In this document: piece after piece, positions 9,316 to 18,185 of the stretch
How positions within the stretch are numbered: position 1 is the first letter of the stretch
How the letters are laid out: each line of letters opens with the position of its first letter
Assembly: GCA_028293745.1 (NCBI GenBank)
Contig: JAQGOF010000008.1
Coordinates: forward strand, 1-47,653
Direction: 5' to 3'
DNA: 47,653 bases
Source of the DNA: Gammaproteobacteria bacterium
GTDB taxonomy: Bacteria; Pseudomonadota; Gammaproteobacteria; Steroidobacterales; Steroidobacteraceae
Notes under the pieces: model-generated
Seen by the model: the letters and a program-made list of their open reading frames with translations, nothing else
What the model was told of the DNA's origin: nothing
Databases searched by the model: none
Made by a program: the position numbers and the translations under genes

Positions 9316-10499
9316 GAGCACTCGTTACGGGGACAGTAGTTTCGGGGTTGCTGGCCGCCCTTGTTGCTGGCGCAGTTTTCGCGGCCGCCCATGCCTCCCC
9401 GGACGACCCTCGTGCCGGACCGGCGGGCATTCCAACGTCCACCGCGGTCCCGGCAGGGTTACCGCCTGTCCGACATGTGTTCATCCTGGTGCTCGAGAAT
9501 CAGTCGTACTCGACGACGTTCGGCAAGCCCACACCGGCTCCCTATCTGGCCAATACTCTGCCCTCGAAGGGCGCCTTGTTGCCCCACTATTACGGAATCG
9601 GCCATTGGAGCCTGGACAACTACCTGGCGCTCATCAGCGGCCAGGCGCCGAACTCCGATACCCAGGCGGATTGTCCCACCCTCACCGAGTTTCAGTTGAG
9701 CCAACCGAAGCTGGATGCCAACGGTCAGGCATTGGGCAAAGGGTGTATATATCCGGCGATGGTCAGGACGCTGCCAGATCAGCTCGAAGCGGCGAAGTTG
9801 ACGTGGAAAGGCTACATGGAGGACATGGGAAACGATCCTGCTCGGGAGCGCCCCACTTGCGGGCATTCGCCGCTCGGCGAGGACGAGAGGACGAGCAGGG
9901 CGACCGCTACTGACAAATACGCTGCAAAGCACGACCCGTTCGTCTACTTCCACAGCATCCTCGACGACCAGAATCGATGCGACACGCATGTGGTGAATCT
10001 GGACAAGCTGCCGGCAGACCTGCGCAGTGCCGATACGACACCGAACTACTCATTCATCACGCCGAATCTGTGTAATGACGGGCACGACGCACAGTGCATC
10101 GATGGAAAGTCGGGTGGCTACGCGGCGATCGAGGTATTTCTGCAGAAGTGGGTGCCGCTCATCATGGATTCGCCCGCCTACAAGAAAGACGGGCTGCTCA
10201 TCGTTACCTTCGACGAGTCGGACAGCAAGGGCGAGGACGCGGCTTCTGACTGTTGTGCGGAGCAGGGATTGCCGGGAGAACCGCAGCAGCCCGGAGTCAT
10301 TGGACCGGGCGGTGGCAGGGTTGGAGCGGTGTTGCTGTCGCGGTTTATCAAGCCCGGGACGGTCTCAACCGTGCACTACAACCACTACTCGACGTTACGC
10401 TATGTCGAGGACCAGTTTGGGCTGGAGCACCTGGGATACGCCGGGCAGAAGGGGTTGCAGGTGTTTGGGAGCGACGTGTTTACACAGCCGGCGCAGTAG
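9312..10499 (+). CDS. Secreted phosphoesterase family protein (acid phosphatase/phospholipase C-like)
   Basis: A 395-residue alkaline-phosphatase-superfamily protein of the phosphoesterase family (PF04185-like). An N-terminal signal peptide (about 1-28) is followed by HVFILVLENQSYSTTFG, containing the metal-binding Glu-Asn pair. Later blocks are GIGHWSLDNYLALISGQ, PNYSFITPNLCNDGHDAQC and GLLIVTFDESD, all typical of AcpA-type phosphatases and non-haemolytic phospholipases C. Several cysteines fit an exported, disulphide-bonded enzyme. It starts inside the peptidase stop codon (4-bp overlap). Its last 20 bp overlap the 3' end of the convergent MFS gene. Exact substrate unknown. Confidence 0.9.
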   Translation: MRALVTGTVVSGLLAALVAGAVFAAAHASPDDPRAGPAGIPTSTAVPAGLPPVRHVFILVLENQSYSTTFGKPTPAPYLANTLPSKGALLPHYYGIGHWSLDNYLALISGQAPNSDTQADCPTLTEFQLSQPKLDANGQALGKGCIYPAMVRTLPDQLEAAKLTWKGYMEDMGNDPARERPTCGHSPLGEDERTSRATATDKYAAKHDPFVYFHSILDDQNRCDTHVVNLDKLPADLRSADTTPNYSFITPNLCNDGHDAQCIDGKSGGYAAIEVFLQKWVPLIMDSPAYKKDGLLIVTFDESDSKGEDAASDCCAEQGLPGEPQQPGVIGPGGGRVGAVLLSRFIKPGTVSTVHYNHYSTLRYVEDQFGLEHLGYAGQKGLQVFGSDVFTQPAQ

Positions 10500-11808
10500 C
10501 TTGTGAGCGGCCGACTGCCGTGCGCAGGAGCGCCACTGCGCCGGCGCAGATCAATGCCGGCACTATTGCCAACCAGAAGAGGCGGCCTGTCGCTATCCCG
10601 GTGGCCATCAGTTGCCCCGCCGCCAGCGGGGCGATGATTCCTCCAAACCTTCCCATGCCCAGTGCCCAACCAACGCCGGTTGCGCGGGCGGTCGTGGGAT
10701 ACAGCGTCGCAGACAGAACGTTCAACGCGACCTGACCGCCGACTACACCGTTGCCCATGATGACTATCAGCAGGGTAGTCAGGGCGGTCTCAGGGACTTT
10801 TGCCCCGAGCACGGCCAGCGCCATGGCGGTCAATGTGTAGCTGATACTCAACACGGTGAACGGTCCCCAGCGTTGCATGAGCCAGGCGAGCGCGAAGCCG
10901 CCCACCACACCGCCTATCTGGAACATGGCGGCTATTCTCAATGCCACGGCGAGCGGCAGGCCGCTCTCCTTGAGCAGTGTCGGCAACCAGCTCGAAAGCA
11001 GGTACAGCAGGCCGAGATTCAGGAAGAACACCAGCCACAGAAGGAGAGTGGCGGGTGCAAGTCGGGGTGTCAGGAGCTCGCTGACCGAGAGCTTGCCGGC
11101 CGGGCGCTCTCGCATGATGTAGGTCTGGCCTTCCCCGGGGCGATGGGTACGGTCCAACCGCTCCAGCAGCTTCCCGATCATGTTCGGGTCGCGACGGCGG
11201 GCGACGAGGAAACGCAGCGACTCGGGCAGCGCGAACAGCGGTAACCACGCAAGCGCTGCGAGAACACCTCCGGTAGCGAACACCGCTCGCCAGCCCCCGA
11301 GTTCGATCAGTACCGGCGCGGCGAAGCCGGATATGGCGGCGCCGAGCGAAATTCCGCAAGCCATCAGAGCGACCAGCGCCGTTCGGCTGCGCGCCGGAGC
11401 GAATTCGGCCGTGAGCGCCAGTGCGTTGGGCAGGCTGGCGCCGAGCCCTATGCCTGTGAGAAGGCGCCATGTGAAGAGATCGTTCGGCGTGTGAGAGGTT
11501 GCAGCCAGCAGCGTCGCAACTCCCACCAACGCGAAGGAGCCGAGCAAGACGGTGCGCCGCCCGAAATAGTCTCCGAGGGGACTGACTATGAGAGCCGAGC
11601 CACCAATCCCGATGAGCGCTGCGGTAATGATCCAGCGCAGCTCGCCTGGGGGCACATGCCAGTCTGCGGCGAGGCTGGGCGTTGCGGAGGCCATCGCCTG
11701 GATGTCGAAGCCATCGAGCAGGGTGACCAGCGCGCAGAGGATCAGAACCCGCCAATGCAGGGGGCCGAGTCTGGCGCCGTCAATGACCTGCTCGATATCA
11801 ATGCGCAC
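10480..11808 (-). CDS. MFS transporter, aromatic acid:H+ symporter (AAHS) type
   Basis: A 442-residue, 12-helix major facilitator. TM1 contains LCALVTLLDGFDIQAMA with the Asp typical of AAHS transporters (PcaK/BenK/MhpT group). Loop 2-3 carries GDYFGRR and loop 4-5 the R-x-x-x-G-x-G-x-G-like RLLTGIGLGASLPNALAL. The GTG start lies directly after the RND pump stop codon (TAGGTG), with AGGAGG inside the end of the pump gene, so the two are co-transcribed and probably coupled. AAHS members normally import aromatic acids. Being last in an RND efflux operon suggests that aromatic compounds are also the pump's substrates (inference). Confidence 0.9.
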   Translation of the reverse strand: MRIDIEQVIDGARLGPLHWRVLILCALVTLLDGFDIQAMASATPSLAADWHVPPGELRWIITAALIGIGGSALIVSPLGDYFGRRTVLLGSFALVGVATLLAATSHTPNDLFTWRLLTGIGLGASLPNALALTAEFAPARSRTALVALMACGISLGAAISGFAAPVLIELGGWRAVFATGGVLAALAWLPLFALPESLRFLVARRRDPNMIGKLLERLDRTHRPGEGQTYIMRERPAGKLSVSELLTPRLAPATLLLWLVFFLNLGLLYLLSSWLPTLLKESGLPLAVALRIAAMFQIGGVVGGFALAWLMQRWGPFTVLSISYTLTAMALAVLGAKVPETALTTLLIVIMGNGVVGGQVALNVLSATLYPTTARATGVGWALGMGRFGGIIAPLAAGQLMATGIATGRLFWLAIVPALICAGAVALLRTAVGRSQATAPAV

Positions 11809-14800
11809 CTATGGATTGCCTCCTGGCGGCCCCGGAACGGCTTCGGCACGACCGGGCTCGTCGAGCCTGTCGCCCATGAGACGACGGAGCGCTACGAAGC
11901 ACACTGGAATCAGGAGCACGCCAAGAACAGCCGCGCTCAGCATCCCACCGACGACGCCGGTGCCAATGGCGTGGCGGGCATTTGCGCCTGCGCCACTCGA
12001 GATGACCATGGGAAAGACGCCGAGGATGAATGCGAATGACGTCATCAAAATAGGGCGGAAACGCAACCTGGCCGCCTCCATGACAGCGTTGTGCAGACTT
12101 CTGCCCTTCGCCCGCTCGGTGACGGCAAACTCGACGATCAGGATCGCGTTCTTCGCTGACAGGCCGATGATGGTCAGCAGGCCGACTTTGAAGAACACGT
12201 CATTGGGTAAACCGCGCAGAAGTGCTGCAACCGTGCTTCCCAGGAGTCCCACGGGGACCGCCATGAGGACCGCCACCGGAACGCTCCAACTTTCATACAA
12301 AGCGGCGAGGCACAGGTACACGACGAGAATGGATAGTGCGAACAACAGAGGTGCCTGGGCTCCCGAGAGCAGCTCCTGCAGCGACTGTCCCGCCCAGTCA
12401 TAGCCAAATCCGTGCGGTACGCTGCTCTCGACAATTTTCTGCATCTCGGTCATCGCCTCGCCGGAGCTCTTGTTCGGCGCGTTCGAGCCGGTGATTTCTA
12501 TAGCGGGGTACCCGTTGTAGCGTGTCAGCGCAGGGTCAGCGATTACCCACGAGGGTCTGACGAAGTTGGAGAGGGGAATCATCGCGTTGTTCGCGTTTGG
12601 GAGATAGAAATGTGAGAGCGCGTCCGGGCTCATGCGGTAGGGCGCGTCTGCCTGCAGTAGAACGCGTAGCACTCGCCCCTGGTAGAGAAAGTCGTTCGCA
12701 TAGACAGGCGCTAGCATTAGCTGAACTTCCGTGAACACGTCACTGACCGAAAGTCCCAGTGCCTCAGCCTGGACCCGGTCTACGCCGAGTTGCAGCCGGG
12801 GCGCGGGCTGGAGCGAATTGATTCGGACTGCCGTCAATACAGGATCGGACTCCGCTTTTTTGAGGACGGCGCGTTGACTGTCGGCCAACGCCTGGCGTCC
12901 GAGTCCGCTGCGGTCTTCAAGGTAGAAGTCAAAGCCCCCGAACTGACCGAGACCCCGAATGGTGGGCAGGTTGATCATGAACACGCGGGCGTCGTGAATT
13001 TCCCTTTTCAATGTCTGGTTCGCCCAACGGATGAACTCGGGAGCGGTGACATCGCGTCTGGAATAAGGCACGAGCTTTACGAAAGATCGCCCGACGTTTT
13101 CACCGTTGCCCGTGAAGCTGGCACCCGACACAAGTGTGGCTAATTCCACGGCGGGATTTTGTCGTAGCACCTTGTCGATTTGCTGTAGTACTTGAGTGGT
13201 GCGTTCGACCGTGGCGCCCGGGGGGAGCTGTACGTCCAGCAACCCGTAACCCTGATCTTCTTCGGGCACGAAGCTGCCGGGGAGTTTGAGGAACAGGAAG
13301 CCAGCGAGCACCACAATCACGGCGAAGCCGATCATCCAGCGCGGCGTGTGGGCCACGGATTGATAGACGCGGTGGACATACCCTTTCTGGGTACGCTCCC
13401 ACGCGCGGTTGAACCAGTTGAAAAGGAGGTTGCCTTTCAAGTGCTCGGCACGCAGCAGCGTGGCGCACAGCGCCGGGGTAAAGCTGAGAGCGAGAAAGGC
13501 GGAGAATGCCATCGACAGTGCGATCGTGAGTGCAAATTGCCTGTAGATCACACCGACGCTGCCGGGCTGCAGCGCACTTGGGATGAATACTGCAGCGAGA
13601 ACGAGTGTGATCGCGACGATTGCGCCCGTGATCTGCTGCATCGCCTTGCGAGTTGCTTCCTTCGCCGGCAGATGCTCCTCGCGCATGATGCGCTCGACAG
13701 CCTCGACGACGACTATGGCGTCGTCCACGACAATGCCGATTGCGAGCACCATGGCAAACAGAGTCAGCTGATTGATGGAGAAGCCGACCATGTACATGCC
13801 GATCAATGCCCCCATCAGGGCCACCGGCACGACGAGGGTTGGGATGATCGTGGCGCGGAAACTCTGGAGAAACACCAGCATCACCAGGAAAACCAGGACG
13901 ACCGCTTCGATCAGAGTGACCATGACTTCTTTGATCGCGACTCGAATGAACGTGGTCGAGTCGAAGGGTGCGGACCACGTGACGCCTGGCGGAAAACTGG
14001 GCTGCAGGACTGCCATCTTCGCCTTGACGGCCTTCATGACTTCCAGGGCGTTGGCATTCGGCAGCAGCTGGATGATGAAGACGGCCACCGGCCTGTCTCC
14101 GATGCGTGCTTCAGTGCCGTACTGTGACTGACCCAGGACTACCCGGGCGACGTCCTTCAGCCGCACTGACGTGCCGTTGGGATCGGTCCGCAGGAGAATG
14201 TTTTCAAATTGTTCCGGTGACGAGAAGCGGCCTTCCGTCGTCACCGTCGCGCTGACCTGTTGCCCCGCAATTGCGGGCTGGGTGCCGATCGAGCCCGCGG
14301 CGAACTGAACATTCTGCTTGCGGACCGTGTCGAGCACCGCGGCCGCGGACATGTTGTAGCCGCGGAGCTTGTCGGGGTCCAGCCAGATTCGCATGCCGTA
14401 TTCCGTGCCGAACTGGTTGGCGGAAGCCACGCCTTGGATACGTTGCACCTGGTCGAGGATGCGGGATGCGACGATATTGTTGAGCTCGGCCTGGTCGGGG
14501 CCCCCGGGGCTGGATCGCAGAGCCACCGCACCCAGGATGCCGGAGCTCGACTTTGAGATCCTGATTCCCTGTTGGGTGACTTCCGTGGGCAGGCGCGGCT
14601 GGGCGAGGGTGACCCGGTTCTGAGTCTGCACGGCCGCCGTGTCAGGGTTGGCGCCGTTTTCGAACGTCAGGGTGATCTGCGAGCTGCCGTCGGACGCGGA
14701 GGTCGATGTGAAGTACAGGAGATTGTCAATACCGGTGAGCTGTTGCTCGATGACCTGGGTGACTGTTGACTCAACGGTTGCAGCGTCCGCACCGGGATAG

Positions 14801-14943
14801 CTCGCCGTGACGATGACCTGCGGTGGCGCGATTGCGGGATAGGCCTCGGAAGGCAGTTGAGTGATTGCGATCACACCGCCCAGGGTGATCAGAATCGCGA
14901 GCACCCAGGCGAAGATCGGCCGGTCGATAAAAAACTGGGGCAT
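11809..14943 (-). CDS. RND multidrug efflux pump, HAE-1 (AcrB/MexB) family
   Basis: A 1044-residue inner-membrane proton-driven pump of normal family length. It starts MPQFFIDRPIFAWVLAILITLGGV, typical of HAE-1 pumps. The proton-relay Asp-Asp pair of TM4 is present in AIGIVVDDAIVVVEAVERIM. Two periplasmic porter loops and the internal duplication of 6+6 helices are visible, with a standard C-terminus (LGVLLIPVCFVALRRL). It lies 9 bp after the membrane fusion protein gene. The outer-membrane partner is probably the NodT-type protein encoded divergently at 16696-18183. Substrate specificity cannot be read from sequence. Confidence 0.95.
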   Translation of the reverse strand: MPQFFIDRPIFAWVLAILITLGGVIAITQLPSEAYPAIAPPQVIVTASYPGADAATVESTVTQVIEQQLTGIDNLLYFTSTSASDGSSQITLTFENGANPDTAAVQTQNRVTLAQPRLPTEVTQQGIRISKSSSGILGAVALRSSPGGPDQAELNNIVASRILDQVQRIQGVASANQFGTEYGMRIWLDPDKLRGYNMSAAAVLDTVRKQNVQFAAGSIGTQPAIAGQQVSATVTTEGRFSSPEQFENILLRTDPNGTSVRLKDVARVVLGQSQYGTEARIGDRPVAVFIIQLLPNANALEVMKAVKAKMAVLQPSFPPGVTWSAPFDSTTFIRVAIKEVMVTLIEAVVLVFLVMLVFLQSFRATIIPTLVVPVALMGALIGMYMVGFSINQLTLFAMVLAIGIVVDDAIVVVEAVERIMREEHLPAKEATRKAMQQITGAIVAITLVLAAVFIPSALQPGSVGVIYRQFALTIALSMAFSAFLALSFTPALCATLLRAEHLKGNLLFNWFNRAWERTQKGYVHRVYQSVAHTPRWMIGFAVIVVLAGFLFLKLPGSFVPEEDQGYGLLDVQLPPGATVERTTQVLQQIDKVLRQNPAVELATLVSGASFTGNGENVGRSFVKLVPYSRRDVTAPEFIRWANQTLKREIHDARVFMINLPTIRGLGQFGGFDFYLEDRSGLGRQALADSQRAVLKKAESDPVLTAVRINSLQPAPRLQLGVDRVQAEALGLSVSDVFTEVQLMLAPVYANDFLYQGRVLRVLLQADAPYRMSPDALSHFYLPNANNAMIPLSNFVRPSWVIADPALTRYNGYPAIEITGSNAPNKSSGEAMTEMQKIVESSVPHGFGYDWAGQSLQELLSGAQAPLLFALSILVVYLCLAALYESWSVPVAVLMAVPVGLLGSTVAALLRGLPNDVFFKVGLLTIIGLSAKNAILIVEFAVTERAKGRSLHNAVMEAARLRFRPILMTSFAFILGVFPMVISSGAGANARHAIGTGVVGGMLSAAVLGVLLIPVCFVALRRLMGDRLDEPGRAEAVPGPPGGNP

Positions 14944-14952
14944 GAAGCGGGT

Positions 14953-16104
14953 TTACCGGGATGCCGCGGCGGAGGACCCATCCGCGGAAGAGTAGGGGAC
15001 TGCATTCACCAGGGAATCGGGACGCGCGCTCTGCGTTCCGGACACGATGACACGGTCGCCATCGTCCAGTCCCTTGGGGACGATCCAATTCTGGCCATTG
15101 GTCGTGTCAGCCGTAACGCGCTTTTGGATCACCTTACTATCAGTGCCTACGGTGAGGACGTAGGGCCCTTTGGCATCGCGTAACAAGGCCGCCTGAGGTA
15201 TGAGGAATGCATGGTTGAGCGTGCCGACGGTGAGTCGCACGTTGACGTACATTCCAGGGAGCAGCTGCTTGTCGGGATTGGGTACAGTGCCGCGCAACGC
15301 GACTGCGCCCGTGGTTGGATTGACGGCAACGTCGGAAAAGTCGAGCAGGCCGGACGTTCCATAGGCACTGCCATCGGGCAATGTCAGTTGCACTACGGCT
15401 TTGTGCGGCTCGACCAGCGAGATATCGCCGGAGCTTTGCTCGCGGCGCAACCGCTCGACCTCGATGGCGGGCTGGTCGAAGTTGACATAGATGGGGTCGA
15501 GTTGCTCGACCGTAGTCAGGAGAGTCGCGGTGCCCTGGCCCACCAGCGCGCCTTCGGTCACACCCTGCTGGCCCGCGCGGCCGGAGATCGGGGCGGTGAC
15601 ACGCGCATAGCCCAGATTGATCCGCGCGGATTCCACATTTGCCTTGGCCTGCTGGACGGCTGCGGCGCTCGATCGCTCCGTCGCCTCGGCGTTGTCCAGG
15701 TCGGAGCGGGATACGAGCCCGCTCGGAATCAATTCGCGCGCGCGAGCAGCCGCGATGTGTGCGTTGGTTGCCGTCGCCTGAGCTTGTGCTTGCGCCGCGA
15801 GAGCCGCGTCGAGCGCGGTCTGTAAGGGCGCGGGGTCGATCTGAAACAACGGCTGTCCTTCCCTGACCTCGGTGCCTTCCTTGTAGAGCCGTTTGAGCAG
15901 GATGCCGGGTACCCGCGCCCGTACGTCGGATACGCGTGTCGCGGATAGTCGCCCGACGAGATCACGAGTGAGCGGGATCGGACCCGGGTGCACCGTTATG
16001 ACACCAACCTGTGGCGGCGGTGGCGGCTGATCCTGTTGCGCTTTTCCACACGCCGCTGCCAGCAGCGTTGCAGCCAGGACGGCGAAGCAACGCGACGCGC
16101 GCAT
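14953..16104 (-). CDS. RND efflux periplasmic adaptor (membrane fusion lipoprotein, AcrA/MexA type)
   Basis: 383 residues from the ATG at 16104. A TTG six codons further upstream is a poorer start, and AAGAGAAAG precedes the ATG. The lipoprotein signal peptide ends in LAAACGK, so Cys becomes the lipid anchor. The protein then shows the lipoyl halves, a long alpha-helical hairpin rich in Ala/Gln (about 95-165), beta-barrel and membrane-proximal domains (YVNFDQPAIEVERLR, LLPGMYVNVRLTVG). First gene of the leftward fusion protein-RND-MFS operon. It bridges the pump and an outer-membrane channel. Confidence 0.94.
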   Translation of the reverse strand: MRASRCFAVLAATLLAAACGKAQQDQPPPPPQVGVITVHPGPIPLTRDLVGRLSATRVSDVRARVPGILLKRLYKEGTEVREGQPLFQIDPAPLQTALDAALAAQAQAQATATNAHIAAARARELIPSGLVSRSDLDNAEATERSSAAAVQQAKANVESARINLGYARVTAPISGRAGQQGVTEGALVGQGTATLLTTVEQLDPIYVNFDQPAIEVERLRREQSSGDISLVEPHKAVVQLTLPDGSAYGTSGLLDFSDVAVNPTTGAVALRGTVPNPDKQLLPGMYVNVRLTVGTLNHAFLIPQAALLRDAKGPYVLTVGTDSKVIQKRVTADTTNGQNWIVPKGLDDGDRVIVSGTQSARPDSLVNAVPYSSADGSSAAASR

Positions 16105-16147
16105 ATGGCTTTCTCTTGACAAACGCGCCCCCTGCGGTCAGAAATAT

Positions 16148-16159
16148 CTGCCGAGGCAG
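16148..16159. promoter_or_regulatory. Candidate MarR operator (CTGCCGAGGCAG)
   Basis: A 12-bp inverted repeat with perfect 5-bp arms, CTGCC-GA-GGCAG, in the 106-bp space between the divergent efflux operons. A second, looser CAGA-N4-TCTG repeat (16139-16150) overlaps its left side. It lies just downstream of the best leftward -10 box, where a bound repressor would block initiation. Assignment to the neighbouring MarR protein is inference. Confidence 0.45.
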
Positions 16160-16161
16160 TA

Positions 16162-16189
16162 ATCTTACCGACAGTATTTTTAATAGCAA
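16162..16189 (-). promoter_or_regulatory. Candidate promoter of the fusion protein-RND-MFS operon
   Basis: Reading leftward, TTGCTA (16189-16184) and TAAGAT (16167-16162) are separated by 16 bp, placing initiation near 16155 and about 50 bp upstream of the ATG at 16104. The palindrome at 16148-16159 would cover the start point. Confidence 0.4.
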
Positions 16190-16210
16190 GCAAGCAGCCT
16201 GACCAGGCCC

Positions 16211-16699
16211 ATGATCCACAAAGTAGCTACCAAGCTGACAAATGTTAACAAAGCCAGGTCCGACGCCGAGGCGGCGTTCGCCATCGGGCCGCTGATCGGA
16301 CGCGTGCGGTCGGTCATGCTCTCGAGGCTCGATGCGGAGCTGCAGCCATTCGGGACGACGGCCATGCAGTTCGCAATTCTGAAGAACGTTGCAGAGGGCG
16401 CTGCCGAGACGGCCGCCGACCTGTGCCGCCTGCTGCATTACGACAACGGTTCCATGACCCGGCTGCTGGATCGGCTGGAACAGAAGGGGCTCATCCGCCG
16501 TGAGCGCAGCAAGGACGATCGTCGCGTCGTGTCCCTTCGCATCACCGGTGCGGCGCGTACCGTTCTACCTCGTTTGCGAGATTCCGCGGCGCGCGTGATC
16601 GAGCGCATGCTGAATGGGTTCAGCGCCGCCGAGGTCAACGATCTGCGGGCTTCCCTGGGCCGCATGATCGAAAACGGACAGCCGGCCAACGGCGGATGA
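16211..16699 (+). CDS. MarR-family transcriptional regulator
   Basis: 162 residues. The winged HTH spans about 45-120. The recognition helix region (LHYDNGSMTRLLDRLEQKGLIRRERSKDDRRVVSLRIT) contains the DxR wing motif that defines MarR proteins. It is the first gene of the rightward operon and diverges from the RND operon, the usual position for a MarR repressor that controls both arms and is released by small aromatic ligands (family knowledge). Its stop overlaps the next start (ATGA). Confidence 0.93.
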   Translation: MIHKVATKLTNVNKARSDAEAAFAIGPLIGRVRSVMLSRLDAELQPFGTTAMQFAILKNVAEGAAETAADLCRLLHYDNGSMTRLLDRLEQKGLIRRERSKDDRRVVSLRITGAARTVLPRLRDSAARVIERMLNGFSAAEVNDLRASLGRMIENGQPANGG

Positions 16700-18183
16700 G
16701 CGTCAGAGAGGGGCAAGGTTTGAGTACGTTGGGCAAGCGAGGCTATGCGGCGCGGCACGCTGCCACCGTTTTGGCTGCGGTGTCGAGTGTATTCGTGGCT
16801 GGATGCGCGACCAATCGTGATTGGCACCCTCCGCGGCCCGTGACGCCAAACAGCTTGACTGCCGATCGTGCGCTGGCCACCGCGCAGACCAACGAGGACG
16901 CGTGGCCCGAAGATGACTGGTGGCGTGCATATGGCGATCCGCAGTTGGATGCGCTGATGGGCGAAGCGCTCGCCGGCAGTCCGTCGCTGCAAGTTGCACA
17001 GGCGCGGTTGCGATCGGCACAAGCCGAGGCGACCCGGGCATCCGGTCCCCGTTTTCCGAGCACGGCTGTGCACGCTGAAACAACGCGGCAGCGTTACTCC
17101 GAGAACGGTCTGTATCCGGCACCTTACGCCGGCAACTACTTCACCGATGGGCGAGTGGCGCTGGATTTCAGTTACGACCTGGATTTCTGGGGGCGCAATC
17201 GCGAAGTGTTGGAGTCAGCACGCGCGAACGTACGCGCTGCAGAAGCCGACCACGCTGCTGCCCGACTCGCGCTGACCGTTGCGGTGGCACGCGCCTACTT
17301 CAACCTCGACCTGCAGTTTGCGCTCCTTGATGTATCCAAGGGCAGCCTGGAGCAGCAGAGCTCCATTCTCGACCTGACCCAGCAAAGGGCGTCACGCGGA
17401 CTCGAGAACATCGCGCGCGTGAAACAGTCCGAAGCGAACGTTGCGTTGACACGGGCAGGAGTTGAGTATGTCGAAGCCAGTATCAAGCTCGTCCGGGCAC
17501 AGCTGGGTGCGCTCGTTGGCGCAGGACCCGATCGTGGTGCGGATCTCCAGCGACCACATATCGCCGGTCCAAACAAAGCGGAATTGCCGTCCACCTTGCC
17601 TGCCGACCTGCTCGGGCGTCGACCTGACGTTGTAGCTCAGCGTTGGAGGGTCGAATCGGCTACGCGGGGCGTGGCGGCCGCCGAGGCGGCGTTTTACCCC
17701 AACGTCAATTTGGCCGCGTTTGCCGGCTTTCAGACGGTGGGTCTCTCCAAGCTCTTCAATGGAGGCAGCGCCATCGTGGGTGCGGGACCGGCGCTGAGCC
17801 TTCCGGTCTTCAATCGGCGCGAGTTGCGGGGAGCGCTGCAGTCGCAGCAAGCGCAGTACGACCTGTCAATTGCCCAATACAACCAAACGCTGATCGACGC
17901 GGTGAACGAGGTGGCCAACGTAGTTACCAATTGGGATGGGCTCGTCAAGGAAGCCGGCGATGCACGTATCGCCGAGGATGCCGCTCAAACCGCATACTCG
18001 ATCACCAAGGAACGGTACCGCGCTGGCCTCGATAACTATCTCACCGTCCTGACGAGTGAGAACGAGGTGTTTCTCACGCAGGCCATACGCGCACAACTGC
18101 TCGCCAGGGAGTTGAATCTGACCGCGGACCTGGTACGGGCTCTCGGTGGAGGCTACCCGGCGTCCGCGCCGGCTGGAAATTGA
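16696..18183 (+). CDS. Outer-membrane efflux lipoprotein, NodT/OprM (TolC) family
   Basis: A 495-residue outer-membrane channel subunit with a lipobox near residue 36 (VFVAGCATNRDW). The internal duplicated helical repeats of the TolC family are clear: WWRAYGDPQLDALMGEAL at the start, then LALTVAVARAYFNL, and LPADLLGRRPDVVAQRWRVE, a strongly conserved NodT stretch. Trimers form a channel and periplasmic tunnel. It can serve the EmrA-type adaptor in its own operon and, probably, the divergent RND pump, which lacks its own channel gene. It overlaps both neighbours by 4 bp or nearly so. Confidence 0.94.
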   Translation: MSVREGQGLSTLGKRGYAARHAATVLAAVSSVFVAGCATNRDWHPPRPVTPNSLTADRALATAQTNEDAWPEDDWWRAYGDPQLDALMGEALAGSPSLQVAQARLRSAQAEATRASGPRFPSTAVHAETTRQRYSENGLYPAPYAGNYFTDGRVALDFSYDLDFWGRNREVLESARANVRAAEADHAAARLALTVAVARAYFNLDLQFALLDVSKGSLEQQSSILDLTQQRASRGLENIARVKQSEANVALTRAGVEYVEASIKLVRAQLGALVGAGPDRGADLQRPHIAGPNKAELPSTLPADLLGRRPDVVAQRWRVESATRGVAAAEAAFYPNVNLAAFAGFQTVGLSKLFNGGSAIVGAGPALSLPVFNRRELRGALQSQQAQYDLSIAQYNQTLIDAVNEVANVVTNWDGLVKEAGDARIAEDAAQTAYSITKERYRAGLDNYLTVLTSENEVFLTQAIRAQLLARELNLTADLVRALGGGYPASAPAGN

Positions 18184-18185
18184 TT

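Noticed and set aside
11588..12403. A 271-residue plus-strand frame opposite the MFS and RND genes
   Set aside because: It spans the junction of two firmly identified minus-strand genes and has no domain signature.
13192..14127. A 311-residue plus-strand frame within the RND pump region
   Set aside because: It is the shadow of the well-supported RND gene on the other strand. Its composition (His/Asp/Gln-rich) has no protein-family character.
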